DNA from: Macrocystis pyrifera
Lineage: Eukaryota; Sar; Phaeophyceae; Laminariales; Laminariaceae
Direction of reading: 5' to 3'
Assembly: GCA_031763025.1 (NCBI GenBank)
Contig: JASSKH010000031.1
Location: 1,922,001 to 1,986,000 of the forward strand
DNA: 64,000 bases
Under the pieces are notes generated by a model, which did no database searches, had not been told where the DNA came from, and saw only the letters and a program-made list of their open reading frames with translations. Position numbers and translations under genes: made by a program. Every line of letters starts with the position of its first letter. Within the stretch, counting starts at the first letter, position 1. This document shows, piece by piece, positions 10,525 to 20,879 of the stretch.

Positions 10525-10655
10525 TGTTACCCCTAATCGCAATCGCTAATTGCAACCCCTGATTGTAACCCCTAACCGGATTCCTTAATTACAATCCCTC
10601 CTTGAAACCCCTACTTGAAACCCCTAACAGCAATCCCTAAGAACAATCCCTACCG
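10525..10655. repeat. AACCCCTAA-like short tandem repeat
   Basis: Degenerate ~15 bp units centred on CAACCCCTAATTGC repeat about eight times. It resembles a telomere-like motif only superficially, because the register varies. Confidence 0.6.
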
Positions 10656-10762
10656 TATCACACCGTCGCTTCCTTTCGAGGGGGTAGCGTATGTACGAAG
10701 TAGTCGCAGGGAAGGAGCGCTGACAAGGGACTGCCTGGTACAATATAATAATTCGCCTTTGC

Positions 10763-10796
<34 letters not shown>

Positions 10797-11335
10797 TATA
10801 TACATAGGTTGGGTCGGCAATTGTTGGCAGCGACACTGTGGAACATGCCGCTCACTACGTGAGCTAGACAACCAGGGTACCGTTTCTTTCTTCCTTTTCT
10901 TTTCTTTTGGCGGTCGCCCACAGCTAGTCGTCGAGTTAGATCGTTTGTGCGAGGTGAACAACCTTTACTCCGCACAGGGGAATTGATCGTATCGCGTAGT
11001 GTTCATGGTATGGCACCCACGGGGCAGTTGTATAGTACTCCCATCGCTGTCTCTGGAAGTGGCTACACCGGAAATTAAATCAACCCAGTGAAGCTATCAT
11101 CCATATGCAAGTCCCGCCTCACAAGCGGTTCTTAGTATTAATAGAATACAGGTCACCCTTCATGCGACTCGCCGGACACCTCACGGCGCTTCGCGCTTGG
11201 TGCAAGTAATGTCTACCTGGTCGGTGAAAACCCGACATGCTCCGTCCCGGCACTATAGGGATACGAGGGTCTATGGTCATACGGCTACGGCCATGCATGA
11301 GATCAAGTACATATCTCCTATCGAGTACACCCCCC
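10763..11335 (+). mobile_element. C-tailed SINE-like element, copy C (near full length)
   Basis: It starts after a ~30 nt C-run (10763-10793) with TAATATATACATAGGTTGGG. All family blocks are present in order: GCTCACTACGTGAGC, T-run, GGCGGTCGCCCACAGC, CATTGCTGTCTCTGG, AAGCGGTTCTTAGTA, the hairpin series and GGCCATGCATGAGATCAAG. It ends TCGAGTACACCCCCCC. The tail belongs to a variant with an extra TACATATCTCCTATC insert, shared with the copies at 49.4 and 54.1 kb. Confidence 0.75.
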
Positions 11336-11923
11336 CAACCGAGTGAGCAGCATGCAAACAGCAGTGGAAACCCCTTCTAAAAAAGAGGGGTGCATGAAGC
11401 GGGGCGTGGGAGGCGTGGGGGCGGGGGGGGGGGGGCTGATTCATCGAACGTAATTACTAAACATGGTGCGACAGCGCAGCACACTAGCGTAGCTACCAGC
11501 TGTGAAACGCGGTACCCCTCTGGTCATGAATATAGAGAACGGTTAGGCATCAATATGAGTCATAAACGGTCTTTATATTTCCGTCGAGAGTGGTGTAGCA
11601 TAGCTGTCGCGAGGCATTCGCGCGTATTTGTAACCGTCGTCACCCTGTGTGCGGTGCTTGACTCTCGGAGACTCTGGACGCAATTATAACGACCGTTTGA
11701 TCACCATCTCAATGTTGCAACGCTGCTTATCTTTCTGTCCAGAACGGTGTAAATTAATCTGCAGGTCGACGGTTGTACGCAGGTTCATTCGGCTCCAGCC
11801 ATCTCGAAAGAGGGGAGGGGGTCTACTTTGGCGCCTTCAAAAACTACAGTAAACCACAAAGAAAGCTCGCACTCGCCCGTACTACTGTAAAAAAGGAATC
11901 AAAAGCTTCCGTTATCTGCTCAC

Positions 11924-12054
11924 GTCTTTCTTGGTCATATCGCACAGCCCCGTGTACACGTCCCGAGGCTTGGGGGAGGGGACAAGGTCCACCGGAGCCC
12001 ACCCTTTAGCGTCAATCTGGAGAGCCACGTAGTGCCGAAAGCCATTGAACGAGC
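11924..12054 (-). pseudogene. T7/mitochondrial-type RNA polymerase exon D, array copy 1
   Basis: The exon is 131 bp. Its acceptor follows a pyrimidine-rich stretch and ends CGCGCGGCAG; the donor is GAC|GTGAGC. Two bases plus 43 codons read GSFNGFRHYVALQ (the first Gly comes from the junction), then GWAPVDLV and PKPRDVYTG. In single-subunit phage-type polymerases the palm motif A reads roughly HQDGSCNGLQHYAALG, followed by VNL, then P.DVY, and this exon follows that order. With exon B it rebuilds the motif across a phase-1 intron. Copy 1 keeps GS where copies 2 and 3 have GL. I call it a pseudogene because upstream and downstream exons of the gene are not found next to it. Confidence 0.72.
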
Positions 12055-12165
12055 CTGCCGCGCGAGGCAACAAAACAGGCAGCGAGATAGGGGGAGGGGA
12101 GGGGTATCGATGCTTTGAGCGTTTCGTGGTCACTGACCCTATAGTGTAACCGTAAACCGATACTA

Positions 12166-12270
12166 TTACGGGGGACCATAGTAAATAGGACCAAATATTG
12201 TTATTGAAAACAGGTAAATAGATAGGTTTTTGTCTGTACGGTAGGTCCTATTTACTATGATCCCCCGTAA
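12166..12270. mobile_element. TTACGGGGG-type MITE (array copy 1)
   Basis: Inverted ends TTACGGGGGACCATAGTAAA at both sides, with flanking TA on each side. It lies in the intron between polymerase exons B and D. Confidence 0.88.
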
Positions 12271-12469
12271 TAAGTATTTTGTACAGCAGCCGTGCGCTTT
12301 TCTCCTTTTCTCCGAGCGAGTGTTTATTTCGTTGTTGGTGTTTAGGGCTGTAGTCCCTTCAGTGTTTCCCTTTTGTTTTCCTTCCAAGAGCATTTTAACC
12401 TGTTTTTGCGGCCATCAATACAGTTTAAAAAAACTAAAGGATTTTGGTGAATTAGTGTGAGCATACCAA

Positions 12470-12592
12470 CAACACCATTAACAGCAACAACAACAACAAC
12501 AACAGCAACCATAACACCAACATTAAACCACCAACAACAGCAACAGCAGCAGCAGCAACAAAAACACCAACAACAACAGCAACAACACTCTG
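12470..12592. repeat. CAA/CAG tract (array copy 1)
   Basis: Interrupted (CAA)n/(CAG)n, with the same counterpart at 19450-19585 and 24790-24925. It lies in the B-D intron. ORFs through it are Gln/Thr runs or, in reverse, Val/Cys runs and are not taken as genes. Confidence 0.8.
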
Positions 12593-13010
12593 TATTATGT
12601 TCAACGTGTGCAGCGTTTTTAGAGCGACCTCCCTACACGCTTTCGTGCAAGCCTTCTCATCCTCTGTCGTGATATAATAGGGTAAAAGTTCCTACGTGGC
12701 AAACGCAAAAAAAAAATACGATCGTGACAGTTGTAGAAAATGGTGTCAAGTCACGTTGTGTAAAAAAGCAAGAATCACAACCACGCCCGGTTTTGTCACG
12801 AAGACATGATATCAATTACTGTACGAGTAGGGTATTATTGTTTCTTGATTTCGTTCAAAGTTGAAGAATTTCATCGTCGCGATTCCGTCACAAATATACG
12901 CAAATATCACCACGATTCGTGATAGCAAAATATCGCAAATAGATCAAATATTTTCCTTCATCGAAAAAACTTCGTGGCCACCAATTTGGTCGTGTAGGAA
13001 TGACCCTCAC

Positions 13011-13167
13011 CGTCCTGGTGCACCGGAAGAGGCAAGAAGTACTGAGAAAGGTCGTGGAAAACGAGGGCCACCGTGAGGTCCTGGCATACCGCTGGGCACT
13101 GCCAAGGGTGTCCCGCTCCCATCAACCACCGGTCGCCATCCAGCGGTCGAAAGGCCCTGTCTCGAAT
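13011..13167 (-). pseudogene. T7/mitochondrial-type RNA polymerase exon B, array copy 1
   Basis: The exon is 157 bp: 52 open codons plus one base. Its acceptor is CGTCGTTGTCGATAG and its donor GACG|GTGAGG. The reading begins IRDRAFRPLDGDRWLMGAGH, continues PWQC.AVCQDL and ends LPLPVHQD. In mitochondrial and plastid phage-type RNA polymerases the segment before motif A has the pattern PL.G.RWW..A..PWQ.LA...EL and then HLPVHQDG, which this matches closely. The final Asp corresponds to the catalytic metal-binding Asp of motif A. The last base plus the two first bases of exon D give the expected Gly. Family knowledge is from memory. Confidence 0.74.
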
Positions 13168-13199
13168 CTATCGACAACGACGGGTTAAAGGTATAAGGG

Positions 13200-13372
13200 C
13201 ACGATTCGATACGATACGATACGATACGATACGGTGAGGTAGGATAGGATAGGATAGGATAGGGTAGGGAAGGACAGGGTAGGGTAGGGTAGGGTAGGGA
13301 AGGGTAGGACAGGGTAGGGTAGGGTAGGGTAGGGAAGGGAAGGGAAAGGCAGGGTAGGTAGGTGGGGTTAGA
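13200..13372. repeat. GATAC / TAGGA / TAGGG pentanucleotide minisatellite (copy 1)
   Basis: A run of CGATA pentamers passes into TAGGA and then TAGGG pentamers with occasional AAGGG. It sits just upstream (minus-strand sense) of polymerase exon B. Counterparts: 20190-20345 and 25534-25668. The repeat is five bases, so it is not the TTTAGGG telomere repeat. Confidence 0.85.
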
Positions 13373-14085
13373 GTTAGGGCCAGTGTTCGCGGAAATACGA
13401 TGTTTCAGGAGTGTGAACAATAAATGTATTACGAAGTTGTTTGTAAAAGGTTAGGGCAGAGCAGTAGCTACGGCATTGTAGCTTTCATTGCTTCCTTTTG
13501 ATATCGACCACAAAAAACCGAGGAACCGAAAATTGATGTCTTCTTCAAAATATGACGAAAGCGCCTACTTTCGTTTGGATCCAACTACGTACCCAGTCTC
13601 GACCCAACGCAAAAAATGCGGAAAAATTTAAACCGCTCACGGCTTTGTACGATGTCATTTTTTACCCAAATATCCGCAACTAATTGCTCGCCCCTCCCCT
13701 GCCCGCCCAAAGCCGTGCCTGCCCCCCCGCCTCCCCGCCACTCCCGCCCCGCTCCCTCCCTGCCCCTCTCCCTCCCACTCCCATCCCCCGCCTGCCCTCT
13801 CTCCCCCCCTCGTTCGCCAAGGGGTCCACATTCGGGGGGTGGTCAAAACAAGAAAAAAAGCGACTATGGCAACAACGGCGTCAATCAACCATGCAAGCAA
13901 TCCGCAGCTGGACTTAGCAATGTACTACCTCTCCGGCCTGCCCCGTCCTTGGGGTGGGCCGAGGAAGCCCGCAAGGACTTACAGCGGTCTAGCAGCAGCC
14001 ACACGAGCATCGAGCCTCGGGCTGGGTAGAGAGGGAACCTCGCGCGGTCTGGCGAGTGAACTGTTCACTCTAAGGACCGCGCGGG

Positions 14086-15160
14086 GTGGTGGTGATGAGT
14101 TTTATTTTTAACCCGGATGCCGAGGAGTTCATCCCCGAGAGGCAGGACGGGTACATCACCACAGCAGAGAGCGCTGCGTGGGCAACCTGGGGAGAGGAGA
14201 GGCTGGCCACCGCGTGGGTACGCAAGCGCGACAGGAAGGATGGGGGTGTCGGAGTTGGCTGGGACGGCTGCACCCAACCAACGGAAACCAAGGCGCGAAC
14301 CGGGCTACAAAGCGGAGAGCCAATATTATCATAGAGAAAAAGAAGAGACAAAAAAAGCAAAAAAGGAGGAGGGGACGAGTCTCTCGTCGGCTGGCAAAAA
14401 AAGCAGCACGCGAGGCTCGTAAGAGGCGGAAGGCGGCACTTGTGGTGGTAGCGACCTACAATGTGCGTACCCTGGCCGTAAAGGGGAAGAACGGGTACGG
14501 GCATGACGAGTGCGTACTTGCGAAAGGACGGAAACTCGGTTGTGACTTCATTGGTCTGCAGGAAACCCGACGGTCCGGCAACACGAGATTTCGTGCAGCT
14601 GGATACCAAGTTTTTTGTTCAGGTCAGGAAAAAACAGCAGCGAGACAATGGTTGTATGGGGTAGGTTTAGCAGTAAAAGACTCAATATGCCGTACGTCTA
14701 AGTTCACTCAGCAGTTTATTGACGAACGACTTATGTCTATGCGCTTTGAGTTGGACGGTCGGTGCGATGCGGTTAATTTCGTCGTTGCGTACGCCCCAAC
14801 TGATTGTACCAAAGACTCCAAGCAGAAAGGCATGTTCTGGCGAAAGTTGGAGGACATGGTTGAGCAGATTCCTGCTAAAGAGTGTTTGTTTGTGCTTATA
14901 GATGCCAATGGGCGAACTGGGGGGAGGATAGAAGGGTGCAGTGATGATGAATGTAGGGTGCTCGGAGTATACGGACGAGATGTTCGTAGTGATAACGGCA
15001 AACGGCTTTTGTCGTTCGCTACCAGTTGCAAGCTAGCGCTCACCAACACATTTTTCAGCACGCGCAAGGGCGGAATATCGCATACATACAACGGCACCAG
15101 CCTGAATGATCGTAAGCGAATCGACTACATCCTAACTCGTCAAGCAGAGTACATAATGTT
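14086..15160 (+). pseudogene. LINE leader ORF and APE-type endonuclease domain
   Basis: A reading from an ATG at 14095 (MSFIFNPDAEEFIPERQDGY) is overtaken in another frame by a very basic stretch (KKKRQKKQKRRRGRV, about 14330). The endonuclease follows: VVATYNVRTL (Asn of the first motif), FIGLQETRRSG (catalytic Glu), VVAYAPTD, VLIDANGRTG (catalytic Asp/Asn) and RIDYIL. After a frame change near 15158, the last motif SDHNIV (Asp-His) appears in the next frame at about 15195-15212. All main catalytic residues of an AP-endonuclease-like LINE nuclease can be seen. It would nick the target DNA to prime reverse transcription. Confidence 0.82.
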
Positions 15161-16587
15161 ACAGTCGTCCCACAGCCCCCACCACCTGCTAAGGCTGATT
15201 CAGACCATAACATCGTGTACATCAAGGCCCGACTTAGTGGTCACTTTTCGTCTAACCGAAGATTGCTGAAACCCCCAAAACGCCGAGAATTCGACAGGCA
15301 GCTTTTCTTATCCGATGGAGAGCGTCGACACCGAATAGTCGAGAGGGTCGTTTCCACTCTTAACCAACCTACCCAGCCTCGTAACACGTCTGGCATGGTT
15401 GAGTTTTTCACCACAACTGTCATGAATGCTGTTGAGAAAGAGGTGCCACCTCCACCACGTCGCCACCACCGAAACGGTTGGTGTGAGACCCCCGAAACGG
15501 TGGCCGCTTTCAAAGTAGCATGGACAGCGAGGGAGGATGCGAGACAGCTCTTGCGTGTCTACCCCCGAGATAGTACAGCGTAGAAGAAGTTGAGATCCGC
15601 CTGTGCGAATCTGCAGGAAGTGGTCGCCGCAGGAGTCAACGCGTATTTTGAAGAGTACCTCGCTGAAACCGAGAAATTCCTCGCGAGTTCCGATCAACGA
15701 GGGTTCTACAAGCACCTGAAGAGTACGGTAGGGTTGCAAGGTACGAAAGCGAGGAGTGAACAGTTTATCATGGACGAGGATGGCGCGCTGTTGCGGGATC
15801 AAGCGCGAATTCGTGAAAGATGGGCGGGGCACTACCACAAACTATTGAACACGAAATCGCTGAAACTTGACCCCACGATCATCAACCTAGTGCCACCACG
15901 ACCGCTGAAACTATCCCTTGGAAATGAACCATCCATTGACGAGATGATGGAAGCAGTGAAGGGTATGTCAAACTGGAAAGCCGTTGGACCAGATGGTCTC
16001 CCGGTCGAAGTATTGAAACTTGACCACCCCGCTTTCGTGCAGTATTTTCACAGTATCCTTGTTAACGTTTGGGTAACGGGAGAAGTCCCCCAGCAATGGA
16101 AAGATGCGATCATAAAAACCCTTCATAAAAAGAAGGATAGAACTGATTGCAACAACTACAGAGGTATTTCGCTTGTTGCTCACGCAGGCAAGGTGTTGCT
16201 GAAAATCGTTGCGTCCCGTCTAAGCAGCTACTGCGAGACCGAGCATATACTCCCTGAAGAACAGTGCGGCTTCCGCCCCGCACGGTCAACAGTCGATATA
16301 CTGTTTGTCGTGCGCCGGTTGCAGCAGCTCGGGCGGCAGAAGAAAATCCCCCTGTACATGTGCTTCATCGACTTGCAGAAAGCGTACGACTCTGTCGACC
16401 GAGAACTGTTGTGGGAGGTACTCACACGCCTTGGTGTACCAACCAAGATGCTCACAATCATTCGCAATTTTCACGAAGGCATGCGGGCTCGCGTGCGTGC
16501 GGATGACGGTGAACACTCGGACTGGTTCAATGTAACCCAGGGGCTGCGGCAAGGCTGCGTACTATCGCCGTTACTGTTCAACGTGTC
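15161..16587 (+). pseudogene. LINE reverse transcriptase, fingers and palm part 1
   Basis: One frame is open except for a TAG at 15581-15583. Recognisable RT blocks in order: [18 protein letters not shown] (block 1), [20 protein letters not shown] then YRGISL (block 2), [14 protein letters not shown] (block 3), [17 protein letters not shown] (block 4, with the first catalytic Asp) and [15 protein letters not shown] (block 5). The frame then changes near 16587. The blocks suit a non-LTR RT of the APE lineage; I do not assign a clade. Confidence 0.86.
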
Positions 16588-16848
16588 TTCGCCGCTGCGA
16601 TACACATCGTGCTGGTACGCCTCAGCAAAGACGAATGCATCGTAAGGGATTTGGTTCATCTCGAAGAGGACAGGGTTGTCGGAAAAGAGGAACCGTTGGC
16701 ATGCGTGCAAAGGGCTGTGTGGGGCATGTTGTATGCAGACGATGCAGGAATAGTCTCGAAGTCGGCGGAAGGCCTTGCAAGAATGATGACAGTCATCGTG
16801 ACTGTCTTCGAAGCAGTAGGTCTCACGGTATCTGAGAAGAAGACAGAC
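16588..16848 (+). pseudogene. LINE reverse transcriptase, YADD block
   Basis: The next frame carries [16 protein letters not shown], an insert, then GMLYADDAGIVS, the catalytic YADD box (two Asp), and VFEAVGLTVSEKKT. A further frame change occurs near 16848. No residue of the catalytic triad is lost, so inactivation is only through frameshifts and the stop. Confidence 0.85.
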
Positions 16849-17809
16849 GATGCTCCTACGAACACCGGATCAGACGTTTACCACCTCACCGCTCGCGATT
16901 GAAGCTGCAGGCCAAAAGTATAAACAGACGACCCAGTTTTTGTACCTAGGAGGCATTATCCACGAGAACGCTGACCTCTCCTTCGAAATCGAGCGACGAA
17001 TCCGTCTGATGCGGGCATGCCTCAAACGGTATGGTCCGGAACTGTACGATAGGACGAACGCACCGCTTAGTCTGAAAGTCCGGATGCTGAAGGCCGAGGT
17101 GAATGAGACCTTGCTGTACGGTTGCGTGACGTGGACCCTCAATGCGGACCACTTCGCCAAGCTTCGATCAGCCCACCACGAAGTCCTTCTGCGAGTCATT
17201 GGTTTCCAGCGCCGACTACGCACCGACCACACCACCCTCTCGTATGCGAAGGCGCTCAGGATAACACGATGCGAAAGTATCGAAACGACCATCCGTAAAC
17301 GGCGACTCTTCTTTGCGGGGGCTGTGGTGCGGCAACACGAGGGGCGATTGCCCAGTCGGTTGATGTTCGGGACGATCGCTGGTGGGGGGAGCCCGAAACC
17401 AGGCGGGCAGCCCAAGACTTGGCCTAGGGCCATTGCTGAGGACCTTAGAGTGTTCAAAGCCATCGAGGGATCAACGGAAGACTCCCCCTTAGTCTTTGGA
17501 GTTGGGACCGCACTGTGGCCCACTGCAGCAAAACAGACGGGAAAGTGGTACCGGGGAATCCTCGAAGCAGCTGAACAGTTCATGGGCGGGTGGCACGAGG
17601 CTGAGGCAAAGCTGAGTAGACAGCGCCGTGCATCCGCTGCAGGTAGTGTTAGAGGGAATGGGGGGAGGGGTAACAGCAGGAGGGGTAGAAGGAACACCGT
17701 ACAAGTGTATGGGGGCAGGGGGGGGAACAGGAGGAGTAGAAGGGAAACCGCGGTAGAAGAGAGTAGCAGAGAGACCGCAGATAGGGTAGCAAGGTACCAG
17801 GCCGACTAA
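16849..17809 (+). pseudogene. LINE thumb and C-terminal region
   Basis: The open reading resumes with MLLRTPDQTF, continues QFLYLGGIIHEN, then RRIRLMRACLKRYGPELYD, LLYGCVTWTL and RKRRLFFAGAVVRQHEGRLP. It ends with a Gly/Arg-rich tail and ETADRVARYQAD-stop at 17809. The LYLG and LLYGCVTW pieces are common behind the YADD box in many LINEs, with the R-rich tail probably binding RNA. The same ending is found, reversed, at 34.87-34.92 kb. Confidence 0.84.
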
Positions 17810-18922
17810 TAGGTTGGACTTTTCTTTGCTAGTCGTACCGCCAACTGCTGCGGCCGTTCGGTATGCATTTTGATTTTTCTCCCTTCTTATCCTTATGAAA
17901 GAAGTACTACATAGTGGATGGGTGACGAGCGTATTTTGGCCCACTCACTATTGCTCTTTTTACTTAGTTAAGTGTTCACCGGGATGCATAGTCCCCTTTT
18001 TCCTTCTCGTATCTTTCCCCTTGCACGTCCCTTTTGGCTCATGCTCGGGGTAAGTATGTATGTTTCTGAGCTTTGGCTTCCCATTTTACTTATTTATTTG
18101 GGATTCTTCTCCTTTTCTTTTTCTTTTTCTTGTTCTTTTTCGGTTTGGTTTCTTCGTTGCTTCTCTTTCTTCATGATGTATTTTGGTTGCTGGCGTATGT
18201 ATGTATGTTGTGTCGGCCGCACCTAGTGCGAAGGCATGGTATTGCGTAGGCTATTAATGCATTACGGTGTGTTATCTCTGTGTCGTAGTCTGTGACCACA
18301 GAGCTCGTATCTTTATAGGGTGAAGAATCAGCACGGACACTGGGCTTGCTGGATGTCGACGAGTAGAAGAACGGTTTAATGTGAAGAACACACACACACT
18401 TGCATACGACTTGGTTCGTCTTCAAAAACGAAAAACGTTCAAGCGTACGTTTAAGCTCGTAGTGCGCATCGACTCTCATCACATACTCATTCCGAGAAAG
18501 TTCCCAGGAGCGCTCGGGATTAGCGCTACAGTTGGAGACAGTTTTAGGGAATGTTTACTGTCACGCTTTTATGTCAAACCAACTTGTCATAGCATAGATG
18601 CCGCGAGGGATTCGCGCATATTTGTAACCGTCGTCACCCTGTGTGCGGTGCTTGACTCTCGGAGACTCTGGACGCAATTATAACGACCGTTTGATCACCA
18701 TATCAATGTTGCAACGTTGCTTATTTTTCTGTCCAGAACGGTGTATATTAATCTGCAGGTCGACCGTCGTACGCAGGTTCATTCGGCTCCAGCCATCTCG
18801 AAAGAGGGGAGGGGGTCCCTATTTCTTTGGCGCCTTCAAAAACTACAGTAAACCACAAAGAAAGCTCGCACTCGCCCGTACTACTGTAAAAAAGGAATCA
18901 AAAGCTTCCGTTCTCTGCTCAC

Positions 18923-19053
18923 GTCTTTCTTGGTCATATCGCACAGCCCCGTGTACACGTCCCGAGGCTTGGGGGAGGGGACGAGGTCCACCGGAGCCCA
19001 CCCTTTAGCGTCAATCTGGAGAGCCACGTAGTGCTGAAAGTCATTCAACAAGC
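18923..19053 (-). pseudogene. T7/mitochondrial-type RNA polymerase exon D, array copy 2
   Basis: The exon has the same limits and phase as in copy 1. It reads LLNDFQHYVALQ, keeping the QHY of the family motif better than the other copies but with N-D for N-G. The rest matches copy 1 and the donor GTGAGC is intact. Confidence 0.7.
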
Positions 19054-19158
19054 CTGCCGCGCGAGGCAACAGGCAGCGAGATAGGGAGGGGGGGGGTATC
19101 GATGCTTAGAGCGTTTCGTGGTCACTGACCCTATAGTGTAGCCGTAAACCGATACTAT

Positions 19159-19262
19159 ACCGGGGGACCATAGTAAATAGGACCCAATATTGTTGTTGAA
19201 AATAAGTAAATATATAGGTTTTTGTCTGCGCCGTAGGTCCTATTTACTATGGTCCCTCGTGA
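19159..19262. mobile_element. TTACGGGGG-type MITE (array copy 2)
   Basis: Same insertion as at 12166, with slightly eroded ends (CCGGGGGACC and GGTCCCTCGT). Confidence 0.85.
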
Positions 19263-19997
19263 TAAGTATTTTGTACAGCAGCCGTGCGCTTTTCTCCGAG
19301 CGAGTGCTTATTTCGTTTTTGGTGTTTAGGGCTGTAGTCCCTTCAGTGTTTCCCTTTGGTTTTCCTTCCAAGGGCATCTTAACCTGTTCTTGCGGCCATC
19401 AATACACTTTAAAAAAACTAAAGGATTTTGGTGAATTAATGTGAGCATAACAACAACACCATTAACAGCAACAACAACAACAGCAGCAACCATAACACCA
19501 ACATTAAACCACCAACAACAGCAACAGCAGCAGCAGCAACAAAAACACCAACAACACCACCATAAAACAACAACAGCAACAACACTCTGTATTATGTTCG
19601 ACGTGTGCAGCGTTTTTAGAGCGACCTCCCTACACGCTTTCGTGCAACCCTTCTCATCCTCTGTCGCGATATAGTAGGGTAAAAGCTCCTGGTACGTGAC
19701 AAACGCAAGAAAAAATACGCTCATGACCAGTTGTAGAAAATGGTGCCAAGTCACGTTGTGTAAAAAAACAAAAATCACGCCCTGTTTTGTCACGAAGACA
19801 TGCTATCAATTACTGTACGAGTAGGATATTATTGTTTCTTGATTTCGTTCAAACTTGAAGAATTTCATCGTCACGGTTCCGTCACAAATAAACGCAAATA
19901 TCACCACGATTCGTGATAGCAAAAATATCGCAAAAATAATTCCTTCATCGCGAAAACTTCGTGGCCAACAATTTGTTCGTGTAGGAATGACCCTCAC

Positions 19998-20154
19998 CGT
20001 CCTGGTGCACCGGAAGAGTCAAGAGGTACTGAGAAAGGCCGTGGAAAACGAGGGCCACCGTGAGGTCCTGGCATACGGCTAGGCACTGCCAAGGGTGGCC
20101 CGCTCCCATCAACCACCGGTCGCCATCCAGCGGTCGAAAGGCCCTGTCTCGAAT
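19998..20154 (-). pseudogene. T7/mitochondrial-type RNA polymerase exon B, array copy 2
   Basis: The exon is 157 bp, open, with acceptor and donor as in copy 1. Substitutions near the end give FHGLSQYLLTLPVHQD; the catalytic Asp position is kept. Confidence 0.72.
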
Positions 20155-20189
20155 CTATCGACAACGACGTGTTAAAGGTATGAGGGCAC

Positions 20190-20345
20190 GATGCGATACG
20201 ATACGATACGATACGATACGATACGGTGAGGTAGGATAGGATAGGGTAGGGTAGGGTAGGGTAGGGAAGGGAAGGGTAGGGTAGGGAAGGACAGGGTAGG
20301 GTAGGGTAGGGTAGGGTAGGGTAGGGAAGGGTAGGTAGGTGGGGT
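20190..20345. repeat. GATAC / TAGGG minisatellite (copy 2)
   Basis: Pentamer array in the same place as in copy 1, with a different repeat count and order. Confidence 0.85.
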
Positions 20346-20879
20346 TAGAGTTAGGGCCAGTGTTCGCGGAAATATGATGTTCCAGGAGTGTGAAAAAAAA
20401 TAAATGTTATTGTCCTCGATGAAATGCATTCGAGCGCTGTTCTCAGTTTGCTTGTCTCTTTTTTTGTGAAGTCGCAGGTGGAGTTGTTGAGAGTGGCGGG
20501 AGAGGTCAGTCGGGACCAGCACAGACGGAACACAAGAGTGCTGTGTTTGGCTCAGGCAGAGCGTCTACTTGCTGACTATCGGTACCACTTGTTATAGTAC
20601 TCGGCGGGGACATATATCGAGCAGCAACACAAGAAGACGGCACGAGCACCCGCACCAGTACCACAGCAATGGGATCGATATCATTGAGATGTAATTGGGG
20701 TTGCAGGGCAAAATACAAGACTGTTGGCCAATGAAAAACGAAACATGAACGGGGAGAGATCTCCAACAATCAGTCAGAAAGCTGACGACGCTCTCTTGGC
20801 CAAAGCAAAACATGTCCGTTGTTTATTACAACAAGTAAACGACAGATTGACAAGAGATCTCTGTACCGCGAAATAGTTG

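Larger units (their letters stand above)
13926..18398 (+). mobile_element. Nearly full-length LINE (APE endonuclease plus RT) inserted in array copy 1
   Basis: The insertion limits come from comparing array copies. The uninterrupted sequence reads CTTAGCAATGTAC joined to TTGCATACGACTTGG at 23713-23740, whereas here 4473 bp separates the two halves. The body has a ~160 bp leader, an endonuclease, a reverse transcriptase, a C-terminal region and ~590 bp of 3' UTR ending in (AC)n just before TTGCATACG. Target-site duplication, if any, is only a few bases. It is inactive because of frame changes near 15158, 16587 and 16848 and a stop at 15581. Three partial 3' ends of the same family lie at 34.3, 35.2 and 38.0 kb. 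Confidence 0.88.

Noticed and set aside
13200..13372. TAGGG arrays as telomere remnants
   Set aside because: Pentamers mixed with TAGGA and CGATA and located at the same site in each array unit; they behave as local minisatellites.
18643..19008. Plus-strand 121-codon ORF in array units (also at 23959)
   Set aside because: It overlaps exon D in antisense and is broken in copy 1; the minus-strand polymerase reading explains the openness.
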